Assembly (NCBI RefSeq): GCF_001913705.1
Contig: NZ_MKQD01000026.1
Span: 1 to 36,129, forward strand
Direction of reading: 5' to 3'
From: Thalassotalea sp. PP2-459
GTDB taxonomy: Bacteria; Pseudomonadota; Gammaproteobacteria; Enterobacterales; Alteromonadaceae
DNA length: 36,129 nt
Below, piece by piece: positions 26,913 through 36,038 of this stretch. Both the position numbers and the translations under genes were made by a program. How positions within the stretch are numbered: position 1 is the stretch's first letter; each line of letters begins with the position of its first letter. The notes under the pieces are model-generated. The model saw only the letters and a program-made list of their open reading frames with translations. It was not told the DNA's origin and did not search any database.

Positions 26913-27469
26913 TATTCAGCAACGGCAAAACATCGTTTGTAAATATTTTGCGCAAAATCACCACAATAAAAATTCAGTTACAGTTTTGCATATAATTATT
27001 GTGATTTTGTACAGTCCACAACAGTTAATATATCTTTACAACTAGCTTTTATTAATATAATTCAATTAATTACAATAAAATCTAAAATAATAAAGATTAA
27101 AAAAAGGAAGCTTGAAAGCAGAGTGTTATAAAACGACACATTTTAACCACTTGTTTTTCATTAACTTTATTCGCACCTCAAGTAGATTACAGATTTTTCA
27201 GTAGAATTTATGTCAATAAATACATACTTTTTCGTTTAACTCATTAAAAGCCTTTAAAATAAAGTACTTTGATGATTTTGAATTATTTCAAATCATTTCA
27301 ACTACTTCCAACGTTACCCCCCTCTGTATTGCAGTATCAAAGAAGCACAGCTTACTATCAACACAACGCTAGTAATGAGGCCATATTGAAAGTTTTCATT
27401 CATGGCAACAAAACATGACTAGCGCGACATAACAACCAAAAATTAGATGAAAGTCCCAGGGAGTTTAAA
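26913..27469. other. 557-bp AT-rich gap, leader of the TonB receptor gene
   Basis: No supported gene. It holds the upstream region of the receptor gene, whose ribosome site CAGGGAG lies just before the start. A signal-peptide-like reading without a normal start at 27128-27247 is discussed as rejected. A 23-bp imperfect palindrome lies at 27273-27295. No Fur-type box was seen. Confidence 0.5.
27273..27295. promoter_or_regulatory. Possible operator upstream of the TonB receptor gene
   Basis: TGATTT and AAATCA are 6-bp arms of a 23-bp palindrome whose inner TTGAA/TTCAA pair is out of register by one base. It lies 175 nt before the start. AT-rich context weakens it. Confidence 0.25.
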
Positions 27470-30466
27470 ATGAAAAAATCTCGATATACTAAGATTTTTA
27501 CCCGCTCACTTACCGCTATTGCCATTTCTTCAGTAATCGGAATGTCTACGGCTAGTGCAGAAGATATTAGAGGTGTAATTTCAGTTACACAGGGTGTTGC
27601 AACAGATATTATCGTAAAAGCTGTTAACGTAGATACAGGAACAACTCGTAGTATTGAATTAGACGATGATGGTAGTTATCGATTAGCAAAATTACCTACA
27701 GGTATTTATGAGGTGACCGTTTCTAAAGGTAATCGCGTTTTAGCACTTGAACAAGTACGTGTGTCACTTGGTAAAAATACCATCACCAACTTTGAGGTTG
27801 CTGCGCCTAGCAATGACACTGAAGTTATTCAAGTGGTCGCATCTTCCGTTGCTACACTCGATTTAGCGTCGTCTGATTCAGGCCTCATTATCGGAGAGGC
27901 AGAAATTGATCGCATGCCAGTCAATCGTAACTTAACATCTGTTGCTTTATTAGCTCCGGGTGTTGTTCAAGGTGATCAATCTTTTGGTGCAAATACTGCT
28001 TCATTTGGTGGATCTTCTGTTGCCGAAAATATATGTTATATCAATGGCATGGAAGTAACCAACACACGTAATGGATTAGGTTGTGGTGAACTACCTTTTG
28101 AATTTTATAAAGAATTCCAAGTGAAAACCGGCGGCTACTCCGCTCGCTACGGCCGTGCCACTGGTGGTGCCATCAATGCTACAGCGAAAAAAGGTACCAA
28201 TGAGTGGGAATTTGCAGTCACTGGTACATACTCGCCAGAATCATGGCGAAGTGATGATCGACAAATAGCGCGTTCGAATGGCGGTTCAGGCACCATTTAC
28301 CGCGATGAAAGCCTTGATGAATTAACCCAAAAAGAAATGACCTTCTCTGTTGGTGGGCCTATCATCAAAGATAAGCTATTTATGTACGCCATTATTAATC
28401 CTAAAAGTACTAAACAAAGTTTAACTTTTCAGCCATCATTTTGGGATCATTATTTAGCGAATAATCAATACAGAAAACGCGAATCTTCAGGTGGCGACAA
28501 TTTATTTTGGGGTGCAACCATTGATTGGGACATTAGTGATAATCACCGATTAAGCTATTTTGGTTATTCAAACAGATCTGACACTCAAGAAACTATTTTT
28601 GCCTATAACAATAATGGTGAAGGTGTCGTAGGTAACGAAACAGGTACCCAAATCAGAAAACGCGGAGGCGAAACACACAGCATTAGTTACACCGGTTATA
28701 TTACTGATGATTTAATTGTCACAGCAATGGCTGGTCGTATTGAAACAGAGTATGAAACAAGTGCTTCTAATATCGCCTGTTCAACGGTTAATGAGGCTCG
28801 CGATAACGTTACAACACCTGCGGTAAGCTGTGGCCCTGGTGGTGCATACGGTGAAAACAACGATACTAACACGCAATATGCGTTAGATCTTGAATATACC
28901 ATCGGCGATCACACGATAACAGCAGGCATTGAAAGCCAAGAACGCGATACCACACGCTTTAATATTCCAACAGGTCCTGATGGCGGTCACTCTTGGACGT
29001 ATTATACAGTACAACCAGGCGCTTCAATTCAAGGCAATGATGGTGTTCTATTTACCAATACCAGCGATCAGCCGCAAGACTATGTGCGTGACCGTGTCTT
29101 TTCTAATGAAGAAAAAGGTGGTGGCTTTACCAGTGACATAAAAGCTTATTTCATTGAAGATGTTTGGACCCTAAGTGATGATCTCACGCTAACCTTAGGT
29201 TTACGTATTGATGACTTCGAAAATACCGGCGTAACGGGTCGTGTTATTAGTTCATTCACGACTGATGTGGCACCTCGTTTAGGTTTTTCATGGGATCCGA
29301 CAGGTGACGGTGAAAGTAAGCTGTTTGGTACGTTTGGCCAATATTATTTGCCAATAGCTAACAATACTATTTATCGCGCTGCTTCTGGGGTTGATGATAG
29401 AACGACTCACTATACTTTTACAGGCGTTGATCCAACAACGGGCGAGCCTATTGGTATAACACCGGTTAATGGCACTAAATCTAATTCAGAAGTCGTTAAC
29501 TCAACAGCAACGTTCCCAGAAGAAAAAACATTTGTATCAAATAATGCCGAACCATTTTCGAAAATCGAATATATCTTAGGCTATGAAACAATGTTGTCTG
29601 ATGAATACTCAATGCTAGTTAAAGGTACTTACCGCTATGTTGATTCAGCATTAGATGATTACTGTGGTCAATACTCAAACGCGCACTGTTTAATGATCAA
29701 CCCAGGAAAAGATGCAATATTCTACACTGATGCTGACGATGATGGCTTAGCTGATACTGACACACCAGTTAAATATGATAATGCGACAACGGTTCAGTTA
29801 CCAAAAGGTGAAAACAAGTATTACGCACTAGAAACAACCTTAAAATATAAAGTAGAAGACTTCTCATGGACAGCAAGTTATACGTGGTCACACAGTTATG
29901 GTAACTTCGAAGGTGCGGTTAAATCAGATAATGGTCAAACAGATGCTGGTGTAACCACTGACTTTGACTTCCCTGCATTAATGGATGGTTCTTACGGTAA
30001 CTTACCGAATGATCGTCGCCATGTACTTAAGTTCTTCGGTAGTTATAATGTTACTGAACAATTTGTTCTTGGTTGGAATTCAACGTTAGCTAGTGGTCGC
30101 CCTCGTGGTATACAAGGTGGTAGCTACTGGAGTACAGATCAAGATCTATACGGAAGCTATGGCGATACTTACTACGTCACACAAGACGATGGCTCTATCA
30201 CCTATCACCCTCGTGGTAGCAATGGCACAACCCCATGGACATTTAGATTAGATCTTTCAGCAAGTTATACGTTCAATGTCAAAGGCATTGACATGAGAGC
30301 TTCATTAGATATTTTCAATGTCTTAGACAATAGCCAACCTGTCAGTATTGTTGATAACTATGAAGGTATTGGCTGGACAGCGGGTGGTCGTAACCAATTT
30401 TATGGTGCACCGCTTGACTGGCAAACACCTCGATTTGCGACACTTAACTTTGAAGCACGTTTTTAA
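27470..30466 (+). CDS. Oar-like TonB-dependent outer-membrane receptor
   Basis: 998 residues. Signal peptide cleaved near residue 30 (TASA-ED). An N-terminal carboxypeptidase regulatory-like beta domain (about 32-115; DGSYRLAKLPTGIYEVTVSKGN) is followed by a short EVIQVVA TonB-box-like stretch, the plug (about 135-240, with VNRNLTSVALLAPGV and RYGRATGGAINATAKKGTNEW), then a beta barrel ending in phenylalanine. The ~755-764 loop reads DADDDGLADTD, a calcium-type motif. The barrel type resembles Oar receptors of marine gammaproteobacteria, which take up large substrates. No partner genes (SusD, enzymes) lie beside it, so the substrate is unknown. Terminator follows. Confidence 0.9.
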   Translation: MKKSRYTKIFTRSLTAIAISSVIGMSTASAEDIRGVISVTQGVATDIIVKAVNVDTGTTRSIELDDDGSYRLAKLPTGIYEVTVSKGNRVLALEQVRVSLGKNTITNFEVAAPSNDTEVIQVVASSVATLDLASSDSGLIIGEAEIDRMPVNRNLTSVALLAPGVVQGDQSFGANTASFGGSSVAENICYINGMEVTNTRNGLGCGELPFEFYKEFQVKTGGYSARYGRATGGAINATAKKGTNEWEFAVTGTYSPESWRSDDRQIARSNGGSGTIYRDESLDELTQKEMTFSVGGPIIKDKLFMYAIINPKSTKQSLTFQPSFWDHYLANNQYRKRESSGGDNLFWGATIDWDISDNHRLSYFGYSNRSDTQETIFAYNNNGEGVVGNETGTQIRKRGGETHSISYTGYITDDLIVTAMAGRIETEYETSASNIACSTVNEARDNVTTPAVSCGPGGAYGENNDTNTQYALDLEYTIGDHTITAGIESQERDTTRFNIPTGPDGGHSWTYYTVQPGASIQGNDGVLFTNTSDQPQDYVRDRVFSNEEKGGGFTSDIKAYFIEDVWTLSDDLTLTLGLRIDDFENTGVTGRVISSFTTDVAPRLGFSWDPTGDGESKLFGTFGQYYLPIANNTIYRAASGVDDRTTHYTFTGVDPTTGEPIGITPVNGTKSNSEVVNSTATFPEEKTFVSNNAEPFSKIEYILGYETMLSDEYSMLVKGTYRYVDSALDDYCGQYSNAHCLMINPGKDAIFYTDADDDGLADTDTPVKYDNATTVQLPKGENKYYALETTLKYKVEDFSWTASYTWSHSYGNFEGAVKSDNGQTDAGVTTDFDFPALMDGSYGNLPNDRRHVLKFFGSYNVTEQFVLGWNSTLASGRPRGIQGGSYWSTDQDLYGSYGDTYYVTQDDGSITYHPRGSNGTTPWTFRLDLSASYTFNVKGIDMRASLDIFNVLDNSQPVSIVDNYEGIGWTAGGRNQFYGAPLDWQTPRFATLNFEARF

Positions 30467-30498
30467 AAAATAATTGATGAAAAGTTAATGTAAATGAT

Positions 30499-30532
30499 AA
30501 AGCCGCTGAGTAACAACTGAGCGGCTTTTTAT
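30499..30532 (+). terminator. Terminator after the TonB receptor gene
   Basis: AAAGCCGCT (30499-30507) pairs with AGCGGCTTT (30520-30528), 12-nt loop, followed by TTTTT. Plus-strand orientation; it may also serve the ppiC end. Confidence 0.8.
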
Positions 30533-30553
30533 CTTGTAATTCTAATGAAGAAA

Positions 30554-30832
30554 TCAACTACGATAAATGGTTTGAATTAAATGATAGCCAAATCGTGTTT
30601 TAATGGGTCCATGAATTTTAAGCACTTCTTTTTTAAACACGACATCATCAAACGCTTTAACCATCTGACCTTTCTTAAACTCGCCTAAATCCCCCCCTTT
30701 TTTACCAGAAGGACAAGTGGAGAACTTCTTCGCCAGTTGACCAAAGTCAGCGCCTTTGTCAATTTTACTCTTTAGATCATTCGCTTGTTTTTCATTTTTT
30801 ACCAATATATGACGAGCACATGCCGTTGCCAT
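30554..30832 (-). CDS. ppiC: Peptidyl-prolyl isomerase PpiC (parvulin)
   Basis: 92 residues, almost exactly the E. coli PpiC size, a stand-alone cytoplasmic parvulin domain. Family signatures are ARHILVKNE at the start, [26 protein letters not shown] in the middle and [13 protein letters not shown] at the end. Catalyses proline cis/trans isomerisation in short substrates. Single gene, with a 291-bp gap upstream that is shared with can. Confidence 0.95.
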   Translation of the reverse strand: MATACARHILVKNEKQANDLKSKIDKGADFGQLAKKFSTCPSGKKGGDLGEFKKGQMVKAFDDVVFKKEVLKIHGPIKTRFGYHLIQTIYRS

Positions 30833-31074
30833 AACTTACCTTTTCTACCAAGATCAATGACGTTTATTGTAATCGATTTACCCTAATCTGTGCTTAACTT
30901 TGCGATATAATTTTTGTTCACATGCAAAATATTCATCACAAAACCCTAGCGTGGACTGCTTAATAGCTAAAAATCACGCAATATGATCCTAATAATAAAT
31001 CTAACCAATCAGCCCTATAAGAATGAATTATACCCAAATAAGATATTGGTCGGACTTACAATAAAGTCGAAAGT

Positions 31075-31087
31075 GACATAAAATGTC
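31075..31087. promoter_or_regulatory. Palindrome upstream of can
   Basis: GACAT-AAA-ATGTC is a perfect 13-bp palindrome 36 nt before the can start; a second inverted pair, GACTT and AAGTC, lies at 31053-31068. They may be a control site. Nothing else of note is seen in the 30833-31123 gap. Confidence 0.3.
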
Positions 31088-31123
31088 TATTATTCATTTG
31101 TGTAGAGCGATAAGTAGAGCCAT

Positions 31124-31735
31124 ATGTCAAACATAGACCACCTTTTTAAAAAAAACCGCGCTTGGGCAGATAAAATTAATCAAGAAGATCCTACGTTTTT
31201 CGACACCTTAGCAAAACAGCAAAAACCGGAATACCTTTGGATTGGTTGTTCAGATTCTCGTGTGCCTGCTAATGAGTTACTTGGCATGTTACCCGGAGAA
31301 GTATTCGTTCATCGAAATATCGCAAATCAGGTGATCCATACTGATCTTAATTGTTTATCTGTCATTCAGTTTGCCGTTGATTACTTAAAAGTAAAACACA
31401 TAATTGTCTGTGGTCACTATGGTTGTGGCGGTGTGTTAGCATCAATGGATAAAGACAGCTACGGTCTGATTGATAATTGGTTACGCCACATTGAAGACGT
31501 ACACCGCTTTCATCAAGAAAAGTTGGATGCAATTACTGATCACACCGAGAAGTTTAATACCTTATGCGAACTTAATGTCATTGAACAAGTGGCAAATGTG
31601 TGTAATACCACGATCGTACGCAATGCTTGGGAGTCAGGGCAACAACTGACTATACATGGTTTTGTTTACAATTTAGCTGACGGTATTTTAAAAGATTTAC
31701 ACGTATCTTCTGGTGCAGAAAAGCTACCAAAGTAA
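31124..31735 (+). CDS. can: Beta-class carbonic anhydrase
   Basis: Converts CO2 to bicarbonate for carboxylases. 203 residues, a little shorter than E. coli Can (220). The zinc ligands Cys42, Asp44 (WIGCSDSRVPAN), His98 and Cys101 (CGHYGCGG) are all present, and FVHRNIANQV follows. A dimeric beta-CA of plant-type. ATG preceded by a GTAGAG-like site. A terminator closes the gene. Confidence 0.96.
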   Translation: MSNIDHLFKKNRAWADKINQEDPTFFDTLAKQQKPEYLWIGCSDSRVPANELLGMLPGEVFVHRNIANQVIHTDLNCLSVIQFAVDYLKVKHIIVCGHYGCGGVLASMDKDSYGLIDNWLRHIEDVHRFHQEKLDAITDHTEKFNTLCELNVIEQVANVCNTTIVRNAWESGQQLTIHGFVYNLADGILKDLHVSSGAEKLPK

Positions 31736-31750
31736 AACGTATATTTGACT

Positions 31751-31777
31751 AAACCGGCAACTCGCCGGTTTTTTTAT
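31751..31777 (+). terminator. Terminator after can
   Basis: AAACCGGC (31751-31758) pairs with GCCGGTTT (31764-31771) around a 5-nt loop and is followed by seven T in all. Confidence 0.88.
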
Positions 31778-31920
31778 CTTTTAATTTTGTCCTATTGTCG
31801 CCTAGTTATACCTAACTTTTTATTATTAAGGATTGTCATTATTTTTAACCTTGTTTATATTGGTTAAAAAAATAACAACATGTACAAGTCGTTTAATGTA
31901 CATGAAATTAAGGATGATTA

Positions 31921-32610
31921 ATGGCAGATTTAGCAGTAAGCCCCCTACCTGTTGAGGAAGAAGAATCAAATAACTTTTTCGAATTATTACCTGGTAAAGT
32001 CCTCGATTTTCAAGTAAACCACCCTGTGCAAGTTAGATTAAGGCTTCCGCTAATCGGGTACGAAACGGGTAAATATATCATGCTAAAGTATCCATCAACT
32101 TCTGATAACTTTAATGATGTATTAATTGGAGGCAATGTTGCCATTATTCGCTATTTACTAGAAGGCGACAAAGGATGCTGCTTTGCTTTTAAAGCAACGA
32201 TTCGCAACATCACACAGTCTCCAGAAAAGCTGATTTTTCTTAACTACCCCAAAAAGATTGAAAATCGTCAACTAAGAGCTCATCAACGAATAACTACACA
32301 TTTACCTGCGGCAATATCATTAAATGCCCCCGATCAAAGTAATATCGAGTTAAATGGCATCATTGTAGATTTATCACTGAAAGGATGCGGGTTCACCTTT
32401 AAAGCAAGTAGTGACATTGTCAATGTTAAGCAACGTGATATTTTTGTATGCGTTACCCACTACGCGACTGGAGAAATGCGCATACCAGCAAGAGTGTGCA
32501 ATAGTCGCAATGAAAAGGGTCGAGTCAATGTTGGTATTCAATTTAATGAAGGTGATCAACAAGTAGCAACATTACTAGAACAGTTATTTATTGATACCAG
32601 CATTTTGTGA
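31921..32610 (+). CDS. YcgR-type flagellar brake protein with PilZ domain
   Basis: 229 residues. The N-terminal YcgR-like beta domain (about 20-112) is followed by a PilZ domain (about 115-225). The c-di-GMP-binding residues are present: RAHQR (R119-x-x-x-R123) and DLSLKG (D150-x-S152-x-x-G155). It probably slows swimming when c-di-GMP is high, an inference from YcgR. Single gene with its own terminator; no flagellar gene nearby. Start chosen from the AAGGAT site upstream of the ATG. Confidence 0.85.
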   Translation: MADLAVSPLPVEEEESNNFFELLPGKVLDFQVNHPVQVRLRLPLIGYETGKYIMLKYPSTSDNFNDVLIGGNVAIIRYLLEGDKGCCFAFKATIRNITQSPEKLIFLNYPKKIENRQLRAHQRITTHLPAAISLNAPDQSNIELNGIIVDLSLKGCGFTFKASSDIVNVKQRDIFVCVTHYATGEMRIPARVCNSRNEKGRVNVGIQFNEGDQQVATLLEQLFIDTSIL

Positions 32611-32627
32611 TTACGGATAGTAAAACA

Positions 32628-32659
32628 AAAAAATCCAGTAGTTCAACTACTGGATTTTT
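32628..32659. terminator. Terminator after the YcgR-type gene
   Basis: AAATCCAGTAGT pairs with ACTACTGGATTT, forming a long stem with a 2-3 nt loop flanked by A and T tracts. It separates this plus-strand gene from the minus-strand hppD and can serve both. Confidence 0.85.
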
Positions 32660-32704
32660 CATCATATATCACTACGTAATATTGCTAGTAAATTGTGTTA
32701 ATAC

Positions 32705-33748
32705 CTACAATACACCACGTTCCATTTGATTTAATTCAATAGACTTAAACAGCGCAGTAAAGTTACCTTCACCAAATCCTTTGTCATCAACTCGTTGGAT
32801 CATTTCAATGAATATAGGTCCAAATATATTCTTAGTAAAAATTTGCAACAAATATGAATTTTCTTGTTGGCTATCCACTAAAATTTGGTGTTCACGAATA
32901 CGATCTTTATCTTCTTTCACCCAAGGAATACGGTCAAAAACATCATCATAATATTCTGGCACAATGTTTAATGTGTCGATAATAGATTTATCAATCTTAT
33001 CTAGCGAGCCAACTAAATCGTCAGTAATAAATGCTAGATGCTGTACACCTGGTCCATCATATTCATCTAAGTATTCATCAATTTGGTTATTGCTTGTACC
33101 CTTACCTTCATTAATCGGAATAGAAAAGTTACCGCAAGGTGATTGTAATGCATATGAAACAAGCGCAGATTTTTCACCCTTAATGTCAAAATAACGTACT
33201 TCTGTAAAGCCAAATACGTCTTTATAAAAGTTTGCCCAATGTTCCATTGTACCTTGGTAGACATTGTTAGTGAGGTGATCAACTGCTTTAAAACCTTTGT
33301 CTTCTACTTCAACAGGGTTGTCTAATGGTTCGAAGTCATCTTGGTAAATTGAACCTTTATCGCCAAATTTATCAATAAAGTAAATTAAGCTATCACCGAT
33401 ACCATAAATGGCAGGATACGCCAGTTTATTTGCTTCTTCTTGAGCCGACTTAGCACCACGCGCAATCGCTTGTTCAAAGGCAAATTCAGCATCTTCTACT
33501 CGCCACCCCATTGAACAAATAGCAGGGCCATGTGCTTTAGCAAACTCACGCGAAAAGCCTTTTTGCTCGTTGTTTAATAAAAAATGAATATCATTTTGGT
33601 TGAAGTATTCAATGTCGCGACCTTTAAATTTTTTCGTTTTCGAAAAACCAAAGCCATAAAAAGCTTTTTCCATAAAATCAGAATCGGGCGTTGCATATTC
33701 GGTAAACTCTATACCACAAAGTTTTAAAGGGTTTGCTGCGTCAGTCAT
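32705..33748 (-). CDS. hpd: 4-hydroxyphenylpyruvate dioxygenase
   Basis: Turns 4-hydroxyphenylpyruvate into homogentisate, the tyrosine breakdown step and the source of homogentisate pigment. 347 residues, the usual bacterial size. Two vicinal-oxygen-chelate halves; the iron ligands in the C-terminal half are His158 (AVDHLTNNV), His237 (GVQHLAF) and Glu315 (FIEMIQR). hmgA and fah, normally close, are absent from this window. A TyrR-like box lies 167 nt upstream. Confidence 0.95.
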   Translation of the reverse strand: MTDAANPLKLCGIEFTEYATPDSDFMEKAFYGFGFSKTKKFKGRDIEYFNQNDIHFLLNNEQKGFSREFAKAHGPAICSMGWRVEDAEFAFEQAIARGAKSAQEEANKLAYPAIYGIGDSLIYFIDKFGDKGSIYQDDFEPLDNPVEVEDKGFKAVDHLTNNVYQGTMEHWANFYKDVFGFTEVRYFDIKGEKSALVSYALQSPCGNFSIPINEGKGTSNNQIDEYLDEYDGPGVQHLAFITDDLVGSLDKIDKSIIDTLNIVPEYYDDVFDRIPWVKEDKDRIREHQILVDSQQENSYLLQIFTKNIFGPIFIEMIQRVDDKGFGEGNFTALFKSIELNQMERGVL

Positions 33749-33914
33749 AAGTTATCTCTCATTGATTTCTTGACGCTATTATTACGAGTAAAAATCTTCA
33801 GTAAAAGTGGGCAGAGATCAAGACTTTTGCATGTAACGTAAATGAATTTGTACGACAAGATTACTAAAGTTTAAAGCAACTGAAAGCTAGCCCAGACAGG
33901 CCGTACAAACGAAC

Positions 33915-33932
33915 TGTAAACAATTTAATACA
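33915..33932. promoter_or_regulatory. TyrR/PhhR-like box upstream of hpd
   Basis: TGTAAA-N6-AATACA matches TGTAAA-N6-TTTACA with a perfect first half and two mismatches in the second. TyrR/PhhR-type regulators control aromatic amino-acid degradation from such sites. Context supports it; sequence alone is modest. Confidence 0.4.
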
Positions 33933-33993
33933 GGTGTTAGATTTGCCAGTTTTACCTTGATGAATACCGAATAAAAATGGCGTTAATTTAGAC

Positions 33994-34022
33994 GAAAAAA
34001 AAGCGCCTATTTGGCGCTTTCT
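33994..34022 (-). terminator. Terminator after deaD
   Basis: AAAGCGCC pairs with GGCGCTTT around TATTT. On the minus strand it is followed by TTTTTTTT. It lies 10 nt after the helicase stop. Confidence 0.9.
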
Positions 34023-34029
34023 TCAATAA

Positions 34030-35787
34030 TTATGAAACCCGAGCTGGTTTCCGTGGTCTATCATTTCGTCTTTTAGGCTTATCTGTTACAACAGGTGCTT
34101 GTGACACAGAAATCTCTAATGCTTGACGACGTACACGTACGCGTTTCAATTGATTAAAGGCTTTCTCTGGCATCCCTTTTGGTAATTGAACAAACGTATG
34201 ACGATCATGTAAGTTGATCTGACCAATATAACCACTGTCTAGTGCTATTTCATTGGCAATAGCGCCAACAATATCACCAGGCTTGGCACCATGCTCTTTG
34301 CCAACTTCTAAACGGTAAGTTTGCCAATCCACATCATTTCGTGCCACTTTTGAGCGACGAGGGCGTTCTCTTTCACCACGATTATCTCTGCTATCACGAC
34401 CTCTTCCATCACGAGAACGATTGTTATCTCTATCACGAGCTTCACGGCGAGGCTTAGGATCTTCTTTAGGGCGAAGTGGTTGTTTAACTTGTTTCAAGAA
34501 CAATAAAGCGGCTGCGATATCTGTCATTGAGAGTTCAGTGTCATTTGCCATCCCTTCAATAATTTCACGCATGTCAGCAATATCTTTTTGCTCAAGCAAA
34601 TTTTTCAATTCCGTTTGCGTACGTGCAATACGTGCTTTACCAATTTCATGAATACTTGGCAATTCAAACGCACTAATTGTACCTGAGGTTAAACGTTCGT
34701 ATTGACGTAATAAATACATTTCACGTGGTCTTACGAATGAAATTGCAGTACCTGTTCTACCTGCACGGCCTGTTCGACCAATACGGTGAACGTACGATTC
34801 GGTATCACCCGGTAAATCATAGTTAATTACCGTAGAAATACGCGGGATATCTAAACCGCGGGCAACTACGTCTGTTGCAATTAAAATTGACGCTTTAGAT
34901 GATTTAATTTGATCTACAGCGCGTTCACGTTGTGCTTGGTTCATGTCACCATTTAAGGCAAGTGCTGGGTAACCAGCTCTTTCTAATTTTTCAGCAACTT
35001 CAACCGTATCACTTCGCGTACGTACGAAAATAATCATCGCATCATAATCAATGGTTTCAGCAATGCGTTCTAAAGCAGTCATCTTATTGATACCACTTAC
35101 TTTCCATGCAAGTTGTTCAATATTCGCTTTTGCCTTTTTTTCTGCTGCTATTTTTACATGCACAGGATCGGTTAAGAAGCGATTCGCGACCTTACGAATT
35201 TGTGCAGGCATAGTGGCAGAAAATAATGCCATTTGCGTTTTTTCAGGTAAATGTTCAAGGATCCACTCAATGTCTTCTAAAAAGCCCATGTTTAGCATTT
35301 CATCGGCTTCATCAAGTACACATACTTTAAGATCAGCAAGTTTTAAACTTTTACGACGTAAATGATCCATTAAACGTCCAGGTGTACCTACCACAACTTG
35401 AGCACCACGCTCCAGTTGTTGAAACTGTGGTCCATATGATTGACCACCGTATAAAGTAGCTACTTTTAAACCTTTGATATTTTTTGCGAAGGTTTCAATC
35501 GCTTCTGCAACTTGAATAGCAAGTTCACGCGTTGGTGCCAATACAAGCATTTGAGGCTTACGTATTGACGTATCAATTTTAGTTAACGCTGGTAAACTGA
35601 ATGCAGCTGTTTTACCTGTACCTGTTTGTGCTTCACCTAGTACATCAAACCCTTCCAATAATGACGGAATTGTTTTCGCTTGTATCGGTGTTGCTTGGTC
35701 AAAACCAAGTGAAGTAACAGCAGAAAGGATATTTTCAGGCAAGCCTAGGCTAGCAAAGCCGGTAACGGCATTGTCGGTATTTAACAT
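34030..35787 (-). CDS. deaD: DEAD-box ATP-dependent RNA helicase DeaD/CsdA
   Basis: Cold-shock RNA helicase that unwinds structured mRNA and helps ribosome assembly. 585 residues from the ATG at 35787, which has a GGGAAG site about 8 nt upstream; a start at 35829 would place that site inside the gene and is rejected. Motifs in order: AQTGTGKT, PTRELA, TPGRL, DEAD, SAT, ARGLDIPR and HRIGRTGRAGR. The C-terminal part has the DbpA-like RNA-binding domain preceded by an arginine/aspartate-rich segment (RDRDNNRSRDGRGRDSRDNR). Strong terminator downstream and a structured leader upstream. Confidence 0.95.
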   Translation of the reverse strand: MLNTDNAVTGFASLGLPENILSAVTSLGFDQATPIQAKTIPSLLEGFDVLGEAQTGTGKTAAFSLPALTKIDTSIRKPQMLVLAPTRELAIQVAEAIETFAKNIKGLKVATLYGGQSYGPQFQQLERGAQVVVGTPGRLMDHLRRKSLKLADLKVCVLDEADEMLNMGFLEDIEWILEHLPEKTQMALFSATMPAQIRKVANRFLTDPVHVKIAAEKKAKANIEQLAWKVSGINKMTALERIAETIDYDAMIIFVRTRSDTVEVAEKLERAGYPALALNGDMNQAQRERAVDQIKSSKASILIATDVVARGLDIPRISTVINYDLPGDTESYVHRIGRTGRAGRTGTAISFVRPREMYLLRQYERLTSGTISAFELPSIHEIGKARIARTQTELKNLLEQKDIADMREIIEGMANDTELSMTDIAAALLFLKQVKQPLRPKEDPKPRREARDRDNNRSRDGRGRDSRDNRGERERPRRSKVARNDVDWQTYRLEVGKEHGAKPGDIVGAIANEIALDSGYIGQINLHDRHTFVQLPKGMPEKAFNQLKRVRVRRQALEISVSQAPVVTDKPKRRNDRPRKPARVS

Positions 35788-35966
35788 ATATTTTGTCTTC
35801 CCATGGTAAAGCATCTTGTAAACTAACAAGCTTTACGCGATATAAAGAGGAAACCACCAGGAAGACTTTACAAATAGAGGTAGCACGTCAGTGCAGTACA
35901 GATCAAGTCTATTGGGATCGCCCCACTTCAAGATTCTTGCTAAAGCATCCGAGCCCTAACAACGAG
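35788..35966 (-). promoter_or_regulatory. Structured 5' leader of deaD
   Basis: About 180 nt between the predicted start of transcription and the start codon. Right before the ribosome site a hairpin is possible: GTAAAG (35806-35811) with CTTTAC (35831-35836) and CTTGT with ACAAG, separated by a CAT bulge and a 6-nt loop. Long leaders are typical of cold-shock genes such as deaD. No Rfam family is recognised by eye. Confidence 0.5.
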
Positions 35967-35972
35967 GCGCGC

Positions 35973-36000
35973 ATTATACAGAATATAACAAAACAAACAA
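35973..36000 (-). promoter_or_regulatory. Sigma-70-type promoter of deaD
   Basis: On the minus strand TTGTTT (36000-35995) and a perfect TATAAT (35978-35973) are separated by 16 bp. This predicts transcription from about 35966. Confidence 0.65.
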
Positions 36001-36038
36001 GTAATAAGTGCATAATTTGACCATACAGTTAACTAGTT

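Noticed and set aside
27128-27247. Signal-peptide-like 39-codon frame (KRHILTTCFSLTLFAPQ) before the TonB receptor gene
   Set aside because: It would need an ATA start and has no suitable ribosome site at the right spacing; possibly a decayed gene but not supportable.
33847-33909. TTTGTACG/CGTACAAA inverted repeat
   Set aside because: Arms are only 8 bp and 47 nt apart; chance is likely in the hpd/deaD gap.
35788-35829. Longer DeaD start (MLVYKMLYHGK...)
   Set aside because: The extra residues cover the ribosome site GGGAAG and the leader hairpin and are not typical of the family.
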